This document shows, piece by piece, positions 16,436 to 26,502 of a stretch of 64,000 nucleotides of DNA. Positions within the stretch are counted from its first letter, which is position 1; each line of letters opens with the position of its first letter. The translations under genes were made by a program, and so were the position numbers. Under the pieces are notes generated by a model. It was not told the origin of the DNA, made no database searches, and saw nothing but the letters and a program-made list of their open reading frames with translations. This DNA is from Latilactobacillus sakei (lineage in GTDB: Bacteria; Bacillota; Bacilli; Lactobacillales; Lactobacillaceae): positions 1,054,001 through 1,118,000 of the forward strand of contig CP025839.1 of assembly GCA_002953655.1 (NCBI GenBank). The letters run 5' to 3'.

Positions 16436-19400
16436 CCCGCAATTTACACCTTCACAGCAAGCGGCTGTCAATCATGACGGCCACGATATTTTAGTATCCG
16501 CATCAGCTGGTTCAGGGAAGACATCCGTCTTGGTTGCCCGGGTCATCCAGAAAATCTTAAAAGGCACCGATGTCGACACCTTGCTTGTTGTGACTTTTAC
16601 GGAAGCCGCTGCTACTGAAATGCGCCAACGGATTCAAGCCGCACTACGCGATGCTAGCGAGAAAGCGACCGAGCCAGCTGTTAAACAACGTTTACGGCAA
16701 CAACTGAGTCTCGTGCCAACCGCACAAATCAGTACGCTGCATGCTTTTTGTTTAAAAGTCATTAAACAATTTTATTACGTGATTGACCGTGATCCTGTTT
16801 TTCGCTTATTAAGTGATACCGCAGAACGCCTTCTATTAGCGGATCAAGTATGGCAACGGGTGAGAGAAGCATTCTACAGCCACGAGTATGTTGAAAAGGG
16901 CACCCAAGACACCTTATTTTACGAATTGGCCCAAAATTTCTCGAACGATCGTAACGATGACGGTCTAACCGACATTGTTTTTGAGTTGCTCGATTTTGCA
17001 AATGCCAATCCGAACCCGGTTAAATGGTTAAACGAACTACCCAAAAGCTATGCTGTTGATGAGACTGGTTTGACTGCCAGTCGCTATTTCCAAGAAAAAA
17101 TATTACCGATATTACAGCAAACACTCACCGAATGCTTAGAAGCTTTACAAGAAGCTGAACAGCTCAGTCAAACTAGCGAAAATCTGATGGTTTATGCGCC
17201 TCAAATTACCACTACGCAAGCAGCCTTAACACAAATCAAAGCAGATGCCAAAACGTTAAATTGGCAAGCATGGCGCCAACAACTAACGGATGCCCAGCTG
17301 GGGCCTGCTAAACGCACTAAGAAATTGGAGCCTGATGAACAAATTAATAAAGACCGGCTGAAAGCCGATTTAGATGATGTCAAAAAGAAAATCCAAACGT
17401 TATTAGACACTTATTTTGTGTTTGATGAAGCAACCACCACTAATATTCAGCGCCAAGCTGGCCAGTTGGTTCAAAAATTGGTGCGCGTCACGTTAACTTT
17501 CAGAGAAGCCTTTCAAGCCGAAAAAGAACGACGCCATTTATTGGACTTTAGTGATTTAGAACAACTCTGTCTGACAATTTTATCGGCAGAAGATTCACCA
17601 GCAAGGGCCTTTTATCAACAAAAATTTAGCGAAGTATTAGTCGATGAATACCAAGATACGAATCCGCTTCAAGAAACGATTATCCAAAAAGTCACTTCTG
17701 ATCATCCGCGCAATCTCTTCATGGTCGGAGATGTTAAGCAGTCAATTTATGCTTTCCGATTGGCCGATCCGAGCTTATTTAAGAATAAGTATAACGAATT
17801 TGGTGTCACGGAAACTGAACGTGATAGTGAACGGATCATTTTAGCTGAAAATTTCCGTTCACGCCGTAATATCGATGACTTTACCAATCTGATTTTTAAA
17901 CAATTGATGGACGAAAATCTTGGTGAGTTAGACTACGACGACAATGCCGCCTTGCAATATGGTGCTCGCTACTATCCTGATCAGCAGCCAACCGCACCAA
18001 CCGAACTCTTGCTTTATGAGACTAAGCCAGAAACCGCAGTCGCCAAACCGCAATTGGATAAGAGTGAGGGGCAAATTGTTGCAGTGGCTAAACGGATTCA
18101 AGCCATGATAACTAATGGAGAAACGATTTGGGATAAGAAACTCGAAAAAATGCGGCCGATTGAATATCGGGATATCGTTTTACTAGCCCCCACTCGTGGT
18201 AATAATTTGTTTATCTTAGATTATTTTAAACGGTTCGGGTTACCAGTTGTAATTAAAGATGCGCAAAATTATTTCCAAACAACCGAAGTCCAAATTATGT
18301 TATCCCTGCTCCAGGTGATTGATAATCCCAACCAAGATATTCCACTGGTCAGTGTTTTACGCTCGCCAATTGTCGGGTTAACCGAAAATGAATTGGCATT
18401 AATTCGAATTAATGATAAGACGGATGATTATTATCAAGCAGTCTTTAACTTCATTAATCAGTATAACGAACAAAAAGTCGGTCACTTAGGCCAACAAGTC
18501 ATGCAGAAGTTGACGCACTTTATGCAATTATTGACGTCATTTAGAACCATTGCGCGTCAACAACCGATTGTTGACTTAATTTGGACGATCTACCAAGAGA
18601 CCGGCTTTTTAGATTATGTCGGGGGGATGCCAGCTGGGCGCCAACGCCAAGCTAACTTACACGCGCTTTATGAACGCGCCACAGCATATGAAGAAAATGG
18701 ATTTAAAGGGCTTTTCCAATTCATTCAATTTATTGAACGCCTCCAAAAACAAGATAAAGATTTAGCACAACCAACAAGCTTAGAAAATCAAGACGCCATT
18801 TCGGTCATGACTATTCACGGGAGTAAGGGACTTGAATTTCCCGTCGTTTTTTTAATTGATACGAGTCGCCGCTTTAATCAACAGGATTTACAACGCTCAT
18901 ACGTTTTGGATAATCATGGTGGTTTAGGGGTCGTTTATTTAGATGACCAAAAGCGGTTGAAAGTGCCAACGTTACCAGAATTGGCCATTACCGCCCAAAA
19001 GCGAAAAAAATTACGAGCAGAAGAAATGCGAAAACTGTACGTTGCTTTGACACGCGCAGAACAACGGTTAATCATCGTCGGACACTGTGATAATCAGGCC
19101 CAACTGATGAAGCAGTGGCAAAAGGGACAAAACAGTACCCATCAAATATTAGATGATAATGTCCGGAATGATGCCACTAGTTTATTGGATTGGATTGGTC
19201 TCAGTTTAATTCGCCACCCACAAGCTAAAGACTGGACTGATGATTATGAGCCACTACTGGCTTTAGGTGGTGATCAAACTGAGTTTAAGTTAATCATGAC
19301 TAATGAAACCTTACTTGGTGAAATACCAGGTAGCCTGCATAATGATCAAGACTGGGGACAACAACAGCAACAGGCGCTTCAAGCGATTGATTTAAACAAT

Positions 19401-20162
19401 GAAACAGCAACTGCAATTGCTGAACAATTAACCTTTAAGTATCCCGCCAATGTTGCCACCCAAACGACGGCTTATCAATCGGTATCGGAAGTCAAACGTC
19501 TTTTTGAAGATCCTGATAATATGGGCTTAGGGCAATTAGATTTAGCTGCTGATCAGCCGCGTCAAGCTAATCGTTACGTGACGGATAGTTTAGCACAACC
19601 GCAATTTTTACAAACTGTGCAACAACCAACGGCGGCAGAAGTGGGGACGGCAACACATCTGGTCTTGCAAGAAATTGATTTAACGCAACCAGTCACACTA
19701 GCGAGTTTGCAAGCCCTTGTCGATCGGCTTGTTTTACAGCATAGTTTAACGGCCAATGTTGCGGCTAAAATTAATCTCAATCATCTATTGACCTTCTTTG
19801 AAAGCGACTTAGGTCAGCAATTATTAGCGCATCCTGAAGCGGTTAAGCGAGAAGTACCATTTTCGTTGTTATTACCGGCAGAAACGATTTTTGAAGGGAT
19901 TCGTCCCATAGATGACGATCATGTCTTAATTCATGGGATTATGGATGGTTACTTATTGATTGACGACGATTGTTATTTATTTGATTACAAAACCGACTTT
20001 ATTGACCCGAGTGATCAAGAAGCGGCGATTGAACGCGTTAAGACCCGCTATGCTGGCCAGATTAACCTCTATAGCGCTGCTTTAAATCAGATTGTCCAAA
20101 AGCCAGTGACGCATAAATATCTCTATTTATTGTCAATTGGGAAGCTGGTTGAGATTAACTAG
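16428..20162 (+). CDS. rexA: ATP-dependent helicase/nuclease subunit A (RexA/AddA)
   Basis: RexA is a UvrD-type 3'-5' helicase fused to a RecB-family nuclease. Visible parts are Walker A SASAGSGKTSVLV (residues ~24-36), VDEYQDTNP (~404), the motif V region MTIHGSKGLEFPVV (~794) and the nuclease DYKTDF (~1186). A TTG start at 16428 is favoured because AAAAGGAG lies 9 bp before it. The in-frame ATG at 16419 touches that site directly and could hardly be used. The gene overlaps rexB and the pair forms one operon. The length (~1244 aa) is normal. Confidence 0.95.
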   Translation: MSNPQFTPSQQAAVNHDGHDILVSASAGSGKTSVLVARVIQKILKGTDVDTLLVVTFTEAAATEMRQRIQAALRDASEKATEPAVKQRLRQQLSLVPTAQISTLHAFCLKVIKQFYYVIDRDPVFRLLSDTAERLLLADQVWQRVREAFYSHEYVEKGTQDTLFYELAQNFSNDRNDDGLTDIVFELLDFANANPNPVKWLNELPKSYAVDETGLTASRYFQEKILPILQQTLTECLEALQEAEQLSQTSENLMVYAPQITTTQAALTQIKADAKTLNWQAWRQQLTDAQLGPAKRTKKLEPDEQINKDRLKADLDDVKKKIQTLLDTYFVFDEATTTNIQRQAGQLVQKLVRVTLTFREAFQAEKERRHLLDFSDLEQLCLTILSAEDSPARAFYQQKFSEVLVDEYQDTNPLQETIIQKVTSDHPRNLFMVGDVKQSIYAFRLADPSLFKNKYNEFGVTETERDSERIILAENFRSRRNIDDFTNLIFKQLMDENLGELDYDDNAALQYGARYYPDQQPTAPTELLLYETKPETAVAKPQLDKSEGQIVAVAKRIQAMITNGETIWDKKLEKMRPIEYRDIVLLAPTRGNNLFILDYFKRFGLPVVIKDAQNYFQTTEVQIMLSLLQVIDNPNQDIPLVSVLRSPIVGLTENELALIRINDKTDDYYQAVFNFINQYNEQKVGHLGQQVMQKLTHFMQLLTSFRTIARQQPIVDLIWTIYQETGFLDYVGGMPAGRQRQANLHALYERATAYEENGFKGLFQFIQFIERLQKQDKDLAQPTSLENQDAISVMTIHGSKGLEFPVVFLIDTSRRFNQQDLQRSYVLDNHGGLGVVYLDDQKRLKVPTLPELAITAQKRKKLRAEEMRKLYVALTRAEQRLIIVGHCDNQAQLMKQWQKGQNSTHQILDDNVRNDATSLLDWIGLSLIRHPQAKDWTDDYEPLLALGGDQTEFKLIMTNETLLGEIPGSLHNDQDWGQQQQQALQAIDLNNETATAIAEQLTFKYPANVATQTTAYQSVSEVKRLFEDPDNMGLGQLDLAADQPRQANRYVTDSLAQPQFLQTVQQPTAAEVGTATHLVLQEIDLTQPVTLASLQALVDRLVLQHSLTANVAAKINLNHLLTFFESDLGQQLLAHPEAVKREVPFSLLLPAETIFEGIRPIDDDHVLIHGIMDGYLLIDDDCYLFDYKTDFIDPSDQEAAIERVKTRYAGQINLYSAALNQIVQKPVTHKYLYLLSIGKLVEIN

Positions 20163-20227
20163 ACTGGTTTATCAGCGCCATTCATAGTATGATTAACATT
20201 AATTATGAGTAAAGTATTGGTGACAGC

Positions 20228-23062
20228 ATGAACCGAGAGACTATTTATGCCGTTGTTGATTTGGAGACAACGGGAACGAACATTAAAGATGGGGACCGCA
20301 TCATTCAATTTGGTTGTGCCCTTGTTCAAAACGGCAAAATTATTCAAACCATTTCACAAGATGTGAATCCACTACGCGATGTACCAACTAAAATTCAACA
20401 TTTGACGCACATTACGGCTGATCAGTTAGAGTTAGCCCCAATCTTTGAAGATTTAGCGCCCACATTAGTTGAAATTTTATCTGGCACTGTTTTTGTGGCC
20501 CATAATATTAATTTTGATTTACCATTTTTAAATGGCGAATTAAAGCGCGTTGGCCTACAACCATTAGACTTAGCTGGGATTGATACAGTTGAATTGGCCC
20601 AAATTATCTTACCCGAAGCGCCTAGTTATCGATTACAAGATTTAACGCAACTCTTAGAGATTGAACATGATAATCCCCACCAAGCGGACAGTGATGCACT
20701 TGTAACGGCTAAACTCTTCTTGAAGTTGAGCGCCCGCTTGCAGGCTTTGCCATCTGTGACCCTCAATCGTCTAAGTGAACTCGGTGAGGGCTTATTACGG
20801 CAAACCGGTGATTTCTTTACCGATACAGCCCAACAGATGCGTGAAAAATCGCAGCCACTGCCTAACGAATTGTTAATTCAAGAGGAGATTGCACTTCGTA
20901 AACCAGCACCGGTTGATTTCGAAATTTATCCAGGTTCGAGCTATGCGGCCCAGTATCCCGTAACTGAAGCTGACAAGAAACGGCTTTTAAAGCCCCATTT
21001 GAAATGGCGTAAAGCACAGGCAACGATGATGGATTTAATCCATGCTAATTTCGAGTCTGAAACGCCGGAGCCATTATTGATTGAAGCAGCCACTGGGTTA
21101 GGAAAAACAATTGGTTATCTATTACCTTATAGTTATCGAATGTCGCGGGACCATAAATTAGTAGTTGCGACCTCAACGACGCTATTGCAAGAGCAAATCC
21201 TAACTCAGGCTAAACCACTATTAGAACGCTTGGTCGGTCGGCAAATCAATGCGGCGGTAGTCAAAAGTGCGAGTCATTACATTGATTTACATCGCTTTGA
21301 ATTATCATTGCGGTTACCCCATAAAAATCGGATGATTCGGTTATTGCAGATGAAAATTTTAGTTTGGCTAACGCAAACAACAACTGGTGATTTAGATGAA
21401 CTTAATTTGACGAGTTATCGAACCCCATTTTTTGTCAGCATTCAACATCGAGGCCTAGCTAGTTTGAATCCCCAAGCACCGTTTTATCACGAAGACTTCC
21501 TGAGACGATTGACACATCGGCAGCAGCAAGCCGAATTATTGGTGACCAATCATGCTTATTTGGCAAGTCACGCGGATGAACAACAAATTTGGGGACCGAA
21601 ACCTTACTTGGTTTTAGATGAAGCTCAAAACATGGTGTTTAATGTGCAGACCATTTCACAAGAGACATGGTCGTTGTCCAGTTGGCAATTTTGGGCCCAA
21701 AAAGGACTGCAGTATACGACAAGTGCGCAAACCAATAATTTAGTCCGACTATTTCCGGCGGAAACACCACAAAATCGTTCATTGAAGTTATTGCATAAAA
21801 CATTGGGTAAGCTAACCCGGACTTTAACACATTTAGAAACTTATCTAACGGAACAGTTTAAACCGGATGAACCGACAGACGGGCAAACCTTTAGTGAACG
21901 GTATTTGAATCCAGACGAAGTCATTCAATTCGTTAATGCTAGCCAGCGTGAGTTTGGCCAGTTAAATCGGGAATTGTTGACGATCCAAGATCATTTTTTG
22001 GCGTTACGCTATGCTCTTGAAGAGCAATTGGCACGTTATACCGAATCTGATTTAGTAATTTGGCAATCTTTTGAAAATGAACTCAATCTCCTATTAGCAG
22101 ATGTTGATCATTATCAACGCTTTGAACAACTATTCATTGCGACGAAACCGCAGGAACGCCATGCGTTGGCGATCCAGATTACACGTCCTAGTCAACCAAG
22201 CCAGTTACCACAATTTAAATTGCACTGGCAATTAGTATCCGCGGGGCCCCAAATGCAACAAGTGTTAAGCCATTTTGAACCTGTTACATTAACCGGCGCC
22301 ACGTTAGCGGTTAATGGTCATTTCGACTATTTAAAGCGTGAATTTGGTTTCACTGAAGAACAAGCCTTACAAACTAAGAAGTTAAGAAGTCCGTTCCGCT
22401 TTAAACAACAAGCCCGTTTTTATATTGCAGAAGACGGTCCGGTTCAAAAAGAATTAACTCCTAGCGAATACCATCAACAAGTAGCAATGCAAGTGATGAC
22501 TTTAATTGCCGATAATCCGCATCAAACCCTTATTTTGTTTAATGCTAACCAAACATTGGAGCAGGTTTATTACGCGTTAGGTCGCGCTGGGTTATCTCTC
22601 GATCGTGAAGTATTGGCCCAAGGGATTACCGGCAGTGCCGAAAAAATTACTAAGCGGTTCATGTTGGGACATGATTCGGTCTTACTGGCAACTAGTAGCT
22701 TTGTCTCGGGGGTTGATTTCCCAGAGGCCGCCCTGGAAATGGTTATTTTAGTCCAATTACCGTTTGATGCACCTAATGCATTGCAGACACGTGTCCGTTA
22801 TGCACAGTTATCAGCCCAAGGGATTAATCCTTTTAAGGCAGAAGCATTGCCTAAAGCAACGATTCGCTTGCGGCAATCATTTGGCCGCTTGATTCGAACG
22901 CCCAATGATCGAGGCTTGTTTATTTGTTTAGATCCACGCTTGTTGACAACGCAATATGGGCAACAGATGCGCCGCGCTTTACCAGCAAGTTTGCCGCAAA
23001 AAGCGGCCCCTGTGCAGACAATTCGAGAGCTTAGTGATTTATTTTGGTTAAATTCTGACTAA
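20228..23062 (+). CDS. dinG: DinG-type helicase with N-terminal 3'-5' exonuclease domain
   Basis: The first ~170 residues form a DnaQ-like exonuclease with Asp11 and Glu13 in VVDLETTG. The HNINFDLPFL and HQADSDALVT motifs are also present. An XPD/DinG helicase follows with Walker A EAATGLGKT (~285) and Walker B LDEAQN (~463), DEAQ instead of DEAH. No four-cysteine iron-sulfur cluster is visible, as in other Firmicutes DinG proteins, several of which act mainly as exonucleases. The 944-aa length fits. It lies 65 bp after rexA and precedes ypmB-asnS, the classic Bacillus-type order. Confidence 0.93.
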   Translation: MNRETIYAVVDLETTGTNIKDGDRIIQFGCALVQNGKIIQTISQDVNPLRDVPTKIQHLTHITADQLELAPIFEDLAPTLVEILSGTVFVAHNINFDLPFLNGELKRVGLQPLDLAGIDTVELAQIILPEAPSYRLQDLTQLLEIEHDNPHQADSDALVTAKLFLKLSARLQALPSVTLNRLSELGEGLLRQTGDFFTDTAQQMREKSQPLPNELLIQEEIALRKPAPVDFEIYPGSSYAAQYPVTEADKKRLLKPHLKWRKAQATMMDLIHANFESETPEPLLIEAATGLGKTIGYLLPYSYRMSRDHKLVVATSTTLLQEQILTQAKPLLERLVGRQINAAVVKSASHYIDLHRFELSLRLPHKNRMIRLLQMKILVWLTQTTTGDLDELNLTSYRTPFFVSIQHRGLASLNPQAPFYHEDFLRRLTHRQQQAELLVTNHAYLASHADEQQIWGPKPYLVLDEAQNMVFNVQTISQETWSLSSWQFWAQKGLQYTTSAQTNNLVRLFPAETPQNRSLKLLHKTLGKLTRTLTHLETYLTEQFKPDEPTDGQTFSERYLNPDEVIQFVNASQREFGQLNRELLTIQDHFLALRYALEEQLARYTESDLVIWQSFENELNLLLADVDHYQRFEQLFIATKPQERHALAIQITRPSQPSQLPQFKLHWQLVSAGPQMQQVLSHFEPVTLTGATLAVNGHFDYLKREFGFTEEQALQTKKLRSPFRFKQQARFYIAEDGPVQKELTPSEYHQQVAMQVMTLIADNPHQTLILFNANQTLEQVYYALGRAGLSLDREVLAQGITGSAEKITKRFMLGHDSVLLATSSFVSGVDFPEAALEMVILVQLPFDAPNALQTRVRYAQLSAQGINPFKAEALPKATIRLRQSFGRLIRTPNDRGLFICLDPRLLTTQYGQQMRRALPASLPQKAAPVQTIRELSDLFWLNSD

Positions 23063-23099
23063 GTTCTATGATTTAACCGTAGCAAAACTTGTTTTTTGC

Positions 23100-23105
23100 T
23101 ATAAT
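23100..23105 (+). promoter_or_regulatory. Candidate -10 box for ypmB
   Basis: A perfect TATAAT lies 35 bp before the GTG start of ypmB. No convincing -35 hexamer at standard spacing was found, so this is only a candidate. Confidence 0.4.
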
Positions 23106-23139
23106 AAAGCTATTCAATGTAGCAAGGAGAGAATGCGCC

Positions 23140-23616
23140 GTGCGTAAATATAAAAGATGGATATGGGTATTTTTATTAGTAGTCTTGATGGGCGCAATGT
23201 TTTTTGTCTACCACCAAGCGCGCTCACCGGAGGTCACCGCAGAAGCGAAGGCAACCAAGATTGCTAAGAAATACGCTAAACTAGAAAATCCAGATGGCTT
23301 CTACACGTACCATCGCAATGGCACGTACTATACAGTCAGTGGCCAAGATAAAAATCAAAACGGCATTTATGTGTTAATTAACGAAAAAGGCAACCATGTG
23401 ACCATATATCGTCAATCAAAAGGGATGACTAAAAATGAAGCCCTTAAAAAGACTTGGGCCACTAAGAACCCCCAAAAGGTCCTCAATATTAACTTTGGTT
23501 TTTATAAGGGTAAACCTGTTTGGGAAGTTGTTTACCGCAGCGACAATGGCCGTCTTTGTTATTTAACACTTGATTTCAAAACAGGTAATACCACCCAATT
23601 AATTGAAAATATCTAG
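23140..23616 (+). CDS. ypmB: YpmB-like membrane-anchored protein (DUF5590)
   Basis: The GTG at 23140 with AAGGAGA 9 bp upstream gives a 158-aa protein. It has one N-terminal membrane segment (about residues 6-24) and two PepSY-like repeats outside the membrane (EAKATKIAKKYAKLE, then KNEALKKTW). This is the layout of YpmB/DUF5590. The position between dinG and asnS matches Bacillus subtilis, which supports the name. The function is unknown. The frame is open upstream to 23089, but that stretch holds the candidate promoter and has no ribosome site. Confidence 0.82.
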   Translation: MRKYKRWIWVFLLVVLMGAMFFVYHQARSPEVTAEAKATKIAKKYAKLENPDGFYTYHRNGTYYTVSGQDKNQNGIYVLINEKGNHVTIYRQSKGMTKNEALKKTWATKNPQKVLNINFGFYKGKPVWEVVYRSDNGRLCYLTLDFKTGNTTQLIENI

Positions 23617-23657
23617 GACTTTTGCTAATTGGGGCTGTTGTCGTCAGTGTTTTGTTA

Positions 23658-23663
23658 TATAAT
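23658..23663 (+). promoter_or_regulatory. Candidate -10 box for asnS
   Basis: TATAAT sits about 65 bp before the asnS ATG. A weak CTGTTG at 23635-23640 would be 17 bp upstream. No T-box features (specifier loop, TGGTACC-type box or competing terminator) are seen in the 110-bp leader. Confidence 0.45.
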
Positions 23664-23726
23664 GATAATTATCAGTTATTTTGAACTGTTTAAGTTAAAT
23701 TAAGTCAGCATAAGGAGACAGAGTAT

Positions 23727-25025
23727 ATGGTTAAAAAAATCAGTATTATTGACGCTAAAGACCATGTCGATGAAGAAGTCAAAATCGGCGTTTGGTTAAC
23801 CGATAAGCGTTCAAGCGGTAAGATTTCATTCTTACAATTGCGCGATGGCACAGCCTTCTTCCAAGGGGTAGTTGTCAAGAGCCAAGTGAGTGAAGAAGTC
23901 TTCCAATTGGCTAAAGAGGTTAAACAAGAATCAAGTATGTGGATTACAGGTGTGATTCATGAAGATACCCGTTCACATTTTGGTTATGAAATTGAAGTCT
24001 CAGACATTGAATTAATTGGTGACAGTAGTGAATACCCAATTACACCTAAGGAACATGGGATCGAATTCTTATTAGATCATCGTCACTTATGGTTACGTTC
24101 AAAACGCCCATTTGCGATCATGAAGATTAGAAATGAAATCATCCGCGCTTCTTATGAATTCTTCAACCAAGAAGGCTTCATCAAGATGGATCCACCAATC
24201 TTGACGGGTAGCGCCCCTGAAGGTACCACCGAATTATTCCACATCGAATACTTCGACAACGATGCTTATTTGACCCAAAGTGGTCAATTATACGCAGAAG
24301 CTGGTGCAATGGCCTTTGGTAAAGTCTTTACCTTCGGACCTGTTTTCCGTGCTGAAAAATCAAAAACACGTCGTCATTTGACTGAATTCTGGATGATTGA
24401 ACCAGAAATGGCCTTCATGGAACAAGATGAAAGTCTTGAAGTCCAAGAAAAATACGTGGCTTACCTTGTTCAAAACGTTATCGATCACTGTGCCTATGAA
24501 TTAAAATTATTGGACCGTGATATTGACCAATTGAAGAAGTACACACAAACACCATACCCACGTATTTCATACGATAAGGCTGTTGAAATGTTACAAGCAG
24601 CTGACTTCGATATTAAATGGGGCGATGATTTCGGTGCACCAGATGAAACTTACTTATCTGATCAATTCGAACAACCAGTCTTCATTTTAAACTACCCTAA
24701 AGCCATCAAACCTTTCTACATGAAGCCACATCCAACACGTGATGATGTCTACTTATGTGCTGATTTACTAGCACCAGAAGGTTACGGTGAAATTATCGGT
24801 GGTAGTGAACGTGAAACTGACTTCGATAAATTAGAAGCTGAAATCAAAGCAATGGGCTTAGATATTGAAGAATATCAATGGTACCTAGATTTACGTCGTT
24901 ACGGCTCAGTGCCACATTCTGGTTTCGGTTTAGGACTTGAACGCGCCATCACATGGATTTGTGGTATCGATCATTTACGTGAAGCTATTCCATTCCCACG
25001 AATGATTAACAGAATTAAACCATAA
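23727..25025 (+). CDS. asnS: Asparaginyl-tRNA synthetase
   Basis: This class IIb aminoacyl-tRNA synthetase charges tRNA-Asn. The N-terminal OB-fold ([23 protein letters not shown]) binds the anticodon. The catalytic core shows motif 2 ([19 protein letters not shown]) and motif 3 ([13 protein letters not shown]). Discriminating residues place it in the AsnRS rather than the AspRS branch. At 432 aa the length is typical. A TAAGGAGACA ribosome site precedes the ATG, and a terminator follows the stop. Confidence 0.96.
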   Translation: MVKKISIIDAKDHVDEEVKIGVWLTDKRSSGKISFLQLRDGTAFFQGVVVKSQVSEEVFQLAKEVKQESSMWITGVIHEDTRSHFGYEIEVSDIELIGDSSEYPITPKEHGIEFLLDHRHLWLRSKRPFAIMKIRNEIIRASYEFFNQEGFIKMDPPILTGSAPEGTTELFHIEYFDNDAYLTQSGQLYAEAGAMAFGKVFTFGPVFRAEKSKTRRHLTEFWMIEPEMAFMEQDESLEVQEKYVAYLVQNVIDHCAYELKLLDRDIDQLKKYTQTPYPRISYDKAVEMLQAADFDIKWGDDFGAPDETYLSDQFEQPVFILNYPKAIKPFYMKPHPTRDDVYLCADLLAPEGYGEIIGGSERETDFDKLEAEIKAMGLDIEEYQWYLDLRRYGSVPHSGFGLGLERAITWICGIDHLREAIPFPRMINRIKP

Positions 25026-25036
25026 ATTAAATTTTG

Positions 25037-25073
25037 AAAGCATGTCGTCAATTATTGACTGACATGCTTTTTT
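25037..25073 (+). terminator. Rho-independent terminator after asnS
   Basis: AAAGCATGTC (25037-25046) pairs with GACATGCTTT (25061-25070), with an inner GTCAAT/ATTGAC pairing and a T run. Confidence 0.88.
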
Positions 25074-25130
25074 ATTGTCACCAAACCCGTTACAATAGAA
25101 GTAATCATTTTTCAAAAAGAAGGCTAGTAT

Positions 25131-25754
25131 ATGAACGAATTAACGGCATTTATAGAGGGCGGCCAGCTTAGCGTGTCGCGCTTACTATTACAACACTACC
25201 AAACGCTCAGAATGTCTTCTGACGAACTGGTTGTTTATTTACAACTGAGTGATTTTGCCAGCCAAGGGGATACTTTTCCAGACTTAGCGGTGATTGGTGA
25301 ACGGATGGGATTGGCACCAACGCAAATTTATGAGTTAATCCATCAATTACTTAAAAAGAAAATTATCACGTTGAACTCAACGGTTAATGAACAAGGCCAG
25401 CCAGTTGATCATTATGATCTAACACCAGCATTGTCCAAGCTCAGTGTCCTAGCTGTCCAACAAAATCAGGCAGCATTAAATTCGCAAGAAACAAATCAAC
25501 GCCTGTCCGTCTTTAACCAAATTGAGCAAACCTTTGGGCGCCCATTGTCGCCACTTGAATCTGAAATTATCTCAAATTGGTTGGATTTAGATCATTATTC
25601 AGCTGAACTAATTCAGCTCGCAGTCCGCGAAGCAGTCTTAAACCAAGTTTATTCACTTAAATATGTCGATAAAATTCTATTGAATTGGCAAAAACAAAAT
25701 ATTCAGACTAAGGAAGATTTACAAGCGTATCAAAAGGCGCATCCACGACGTTAA
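25131..25754 (+). CDS. dnaD: DnaD replication initiation protein
   Basis: DnaD acts with DnaB and DnaI in loading the replicative helicase in Firmicutes. The N-terminal winged-helix region (about residues 1-100) precedes a DnaB_2/DnaD C-terminal domain with FGRPLSPLESEIISNWLD and the YVDKILLNWQKQNIQT motif near residue 180. The 207-aa length is normal. The neighbours asnS (upstream) and nth (17 bp downstream) match the conserved Firmicutes order. Confidence 0.94.
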   Translation: MNELTAFIEGGQLSVSRLLLQHYQTLRMSSDELVVYLQLSDFASQGDTFPDLAVIGERMGLAPTQIYELIHQLLKKKIITLNSTVNEQGQPVDHYDLTPALSKLSVLAVQQNQAALNSQETNQRLSVFNQIEQTFGRPLSPLESEIISNWLDLDHYSAELIQLAVREAVLNQVYSLKYVDKILLNWQKQNIQTKEDLQAYQKAHPRR

Positions 25755-25777
25755 TTTAACAAGGGAGGTAGTTGAAC

Positions 25778-26428
25778 ATGTTATCAAAAGCAAAAACCAG
25801 ATGGGCCATGACACAACTGTACGACCTGATTCCCGATGCCAAAGGGGCCTTAATTGCGGACAGTCCGTTTCAATTATTAATTGCGGTGATGTTAAGTGCG
25901 CAAGCGACCGATGTCTCAGTCAATAAAGTAACACCCCAACTATTTGAACATTTCCCAACCCCAGCCAGTTTTGCGGCCGCAGATCTAACCGCAATCGAAG
26001 CCGATATTCGTTCAATTGGGTTATATCACAATAAAGCGAAACATATCCGCACTTGTTGTCAGCAGTTAATCACGGATTTTGGTGGCGAAGTCCCACAAAC
26101 CCACGCAGAACTCGAGCAATTAGCCGGTGTTGGTCGGAAGACCGCTAATGTTGTTTTAGGCGATGCATTTAATGTGCCATCGTTTGCTGTCGATACGCAT
26201 GTTAGTCGAATTGCCAAGCGCTTAACGATTAGTGCTGAAAACGCCTCTGTACGCCAAATTGAAACTGACTTTCAAACCAAGCTCCCCCAAAAAGAGTGGG
26301 TGCAAGCGCACCACACATTAATTTTATTTGGTCGGCAAGTCTGTACAGCACGGAACCCCAAGTGTAATCAGTGTCCGTTATTAAGTATCTGTCCGGCAGG
26401 GCAACGAATACTTCAAGAACGTGGTTAA
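25778..26428 (+). CDS. nth: Endonuclease III
   Basis: Nth removes oxidised pyrimidines and nicks the abasic site. It has the helix-hairpin-helix LAGVGRKTANVVLG with the catalytic Lys, the catalytic Asp in VDTHVSR, and a complete [4Fe-4S] ligand set C-x6-C-x2-C-x5-C near the C-terminus (CTARNPKCNQCPLLSIC). AAGGGAGG lies 9 bp before the ATG at 25778; a TTG six bases upstream is too close to it. It is co-transcribed with dnaD and ends at a strong terminator. Confidence 0.95.
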   Translation: MLSKAKTRWAMTQLYDLIPDAKGALIADSPFQLLIAVMLSAQATDVSVNKVTPQLFEHFPTPASFAAADLTAIEADIRSIGLYHNKAKHIRTCCQQLITDFGGEVPQTHAELEQLAGVGRKTANVVLGDAFNVPSFAVDTHVSRIAKRLTISAENASVRQIETDFQTKLPQKEWVQAHHTLILFGRQVCTARNPKCNQCPLLSICPAGQRILQERG

Positions 26429-26450
26429 CGGCGTTAGTAATTTTAAGAAA

Positions 26451-26500
26451 AAAATAGCCTGATTGTCCGAACTCTTAAGAGAGCGACAATCAGGCTATTT
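26451..26500. terminator. Bidirectional terminator between nth and pbp1A
   Basis: AAATAGCCTGATTGTC and GACAATCAGGCTATTT form a perfect 16-bp stem around a 17-nt loop. A and T runs on the two sides serve the converging genes. Confidence 0.9.
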
Positions 26501-26502
26501 GA

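Noticed and set aside
23617-23726. T-box riboswitch in front of asnS
   Set aside because: The leader is only 110 bp and shows neither a specifier domain, a T-box core nor a competing terminator.
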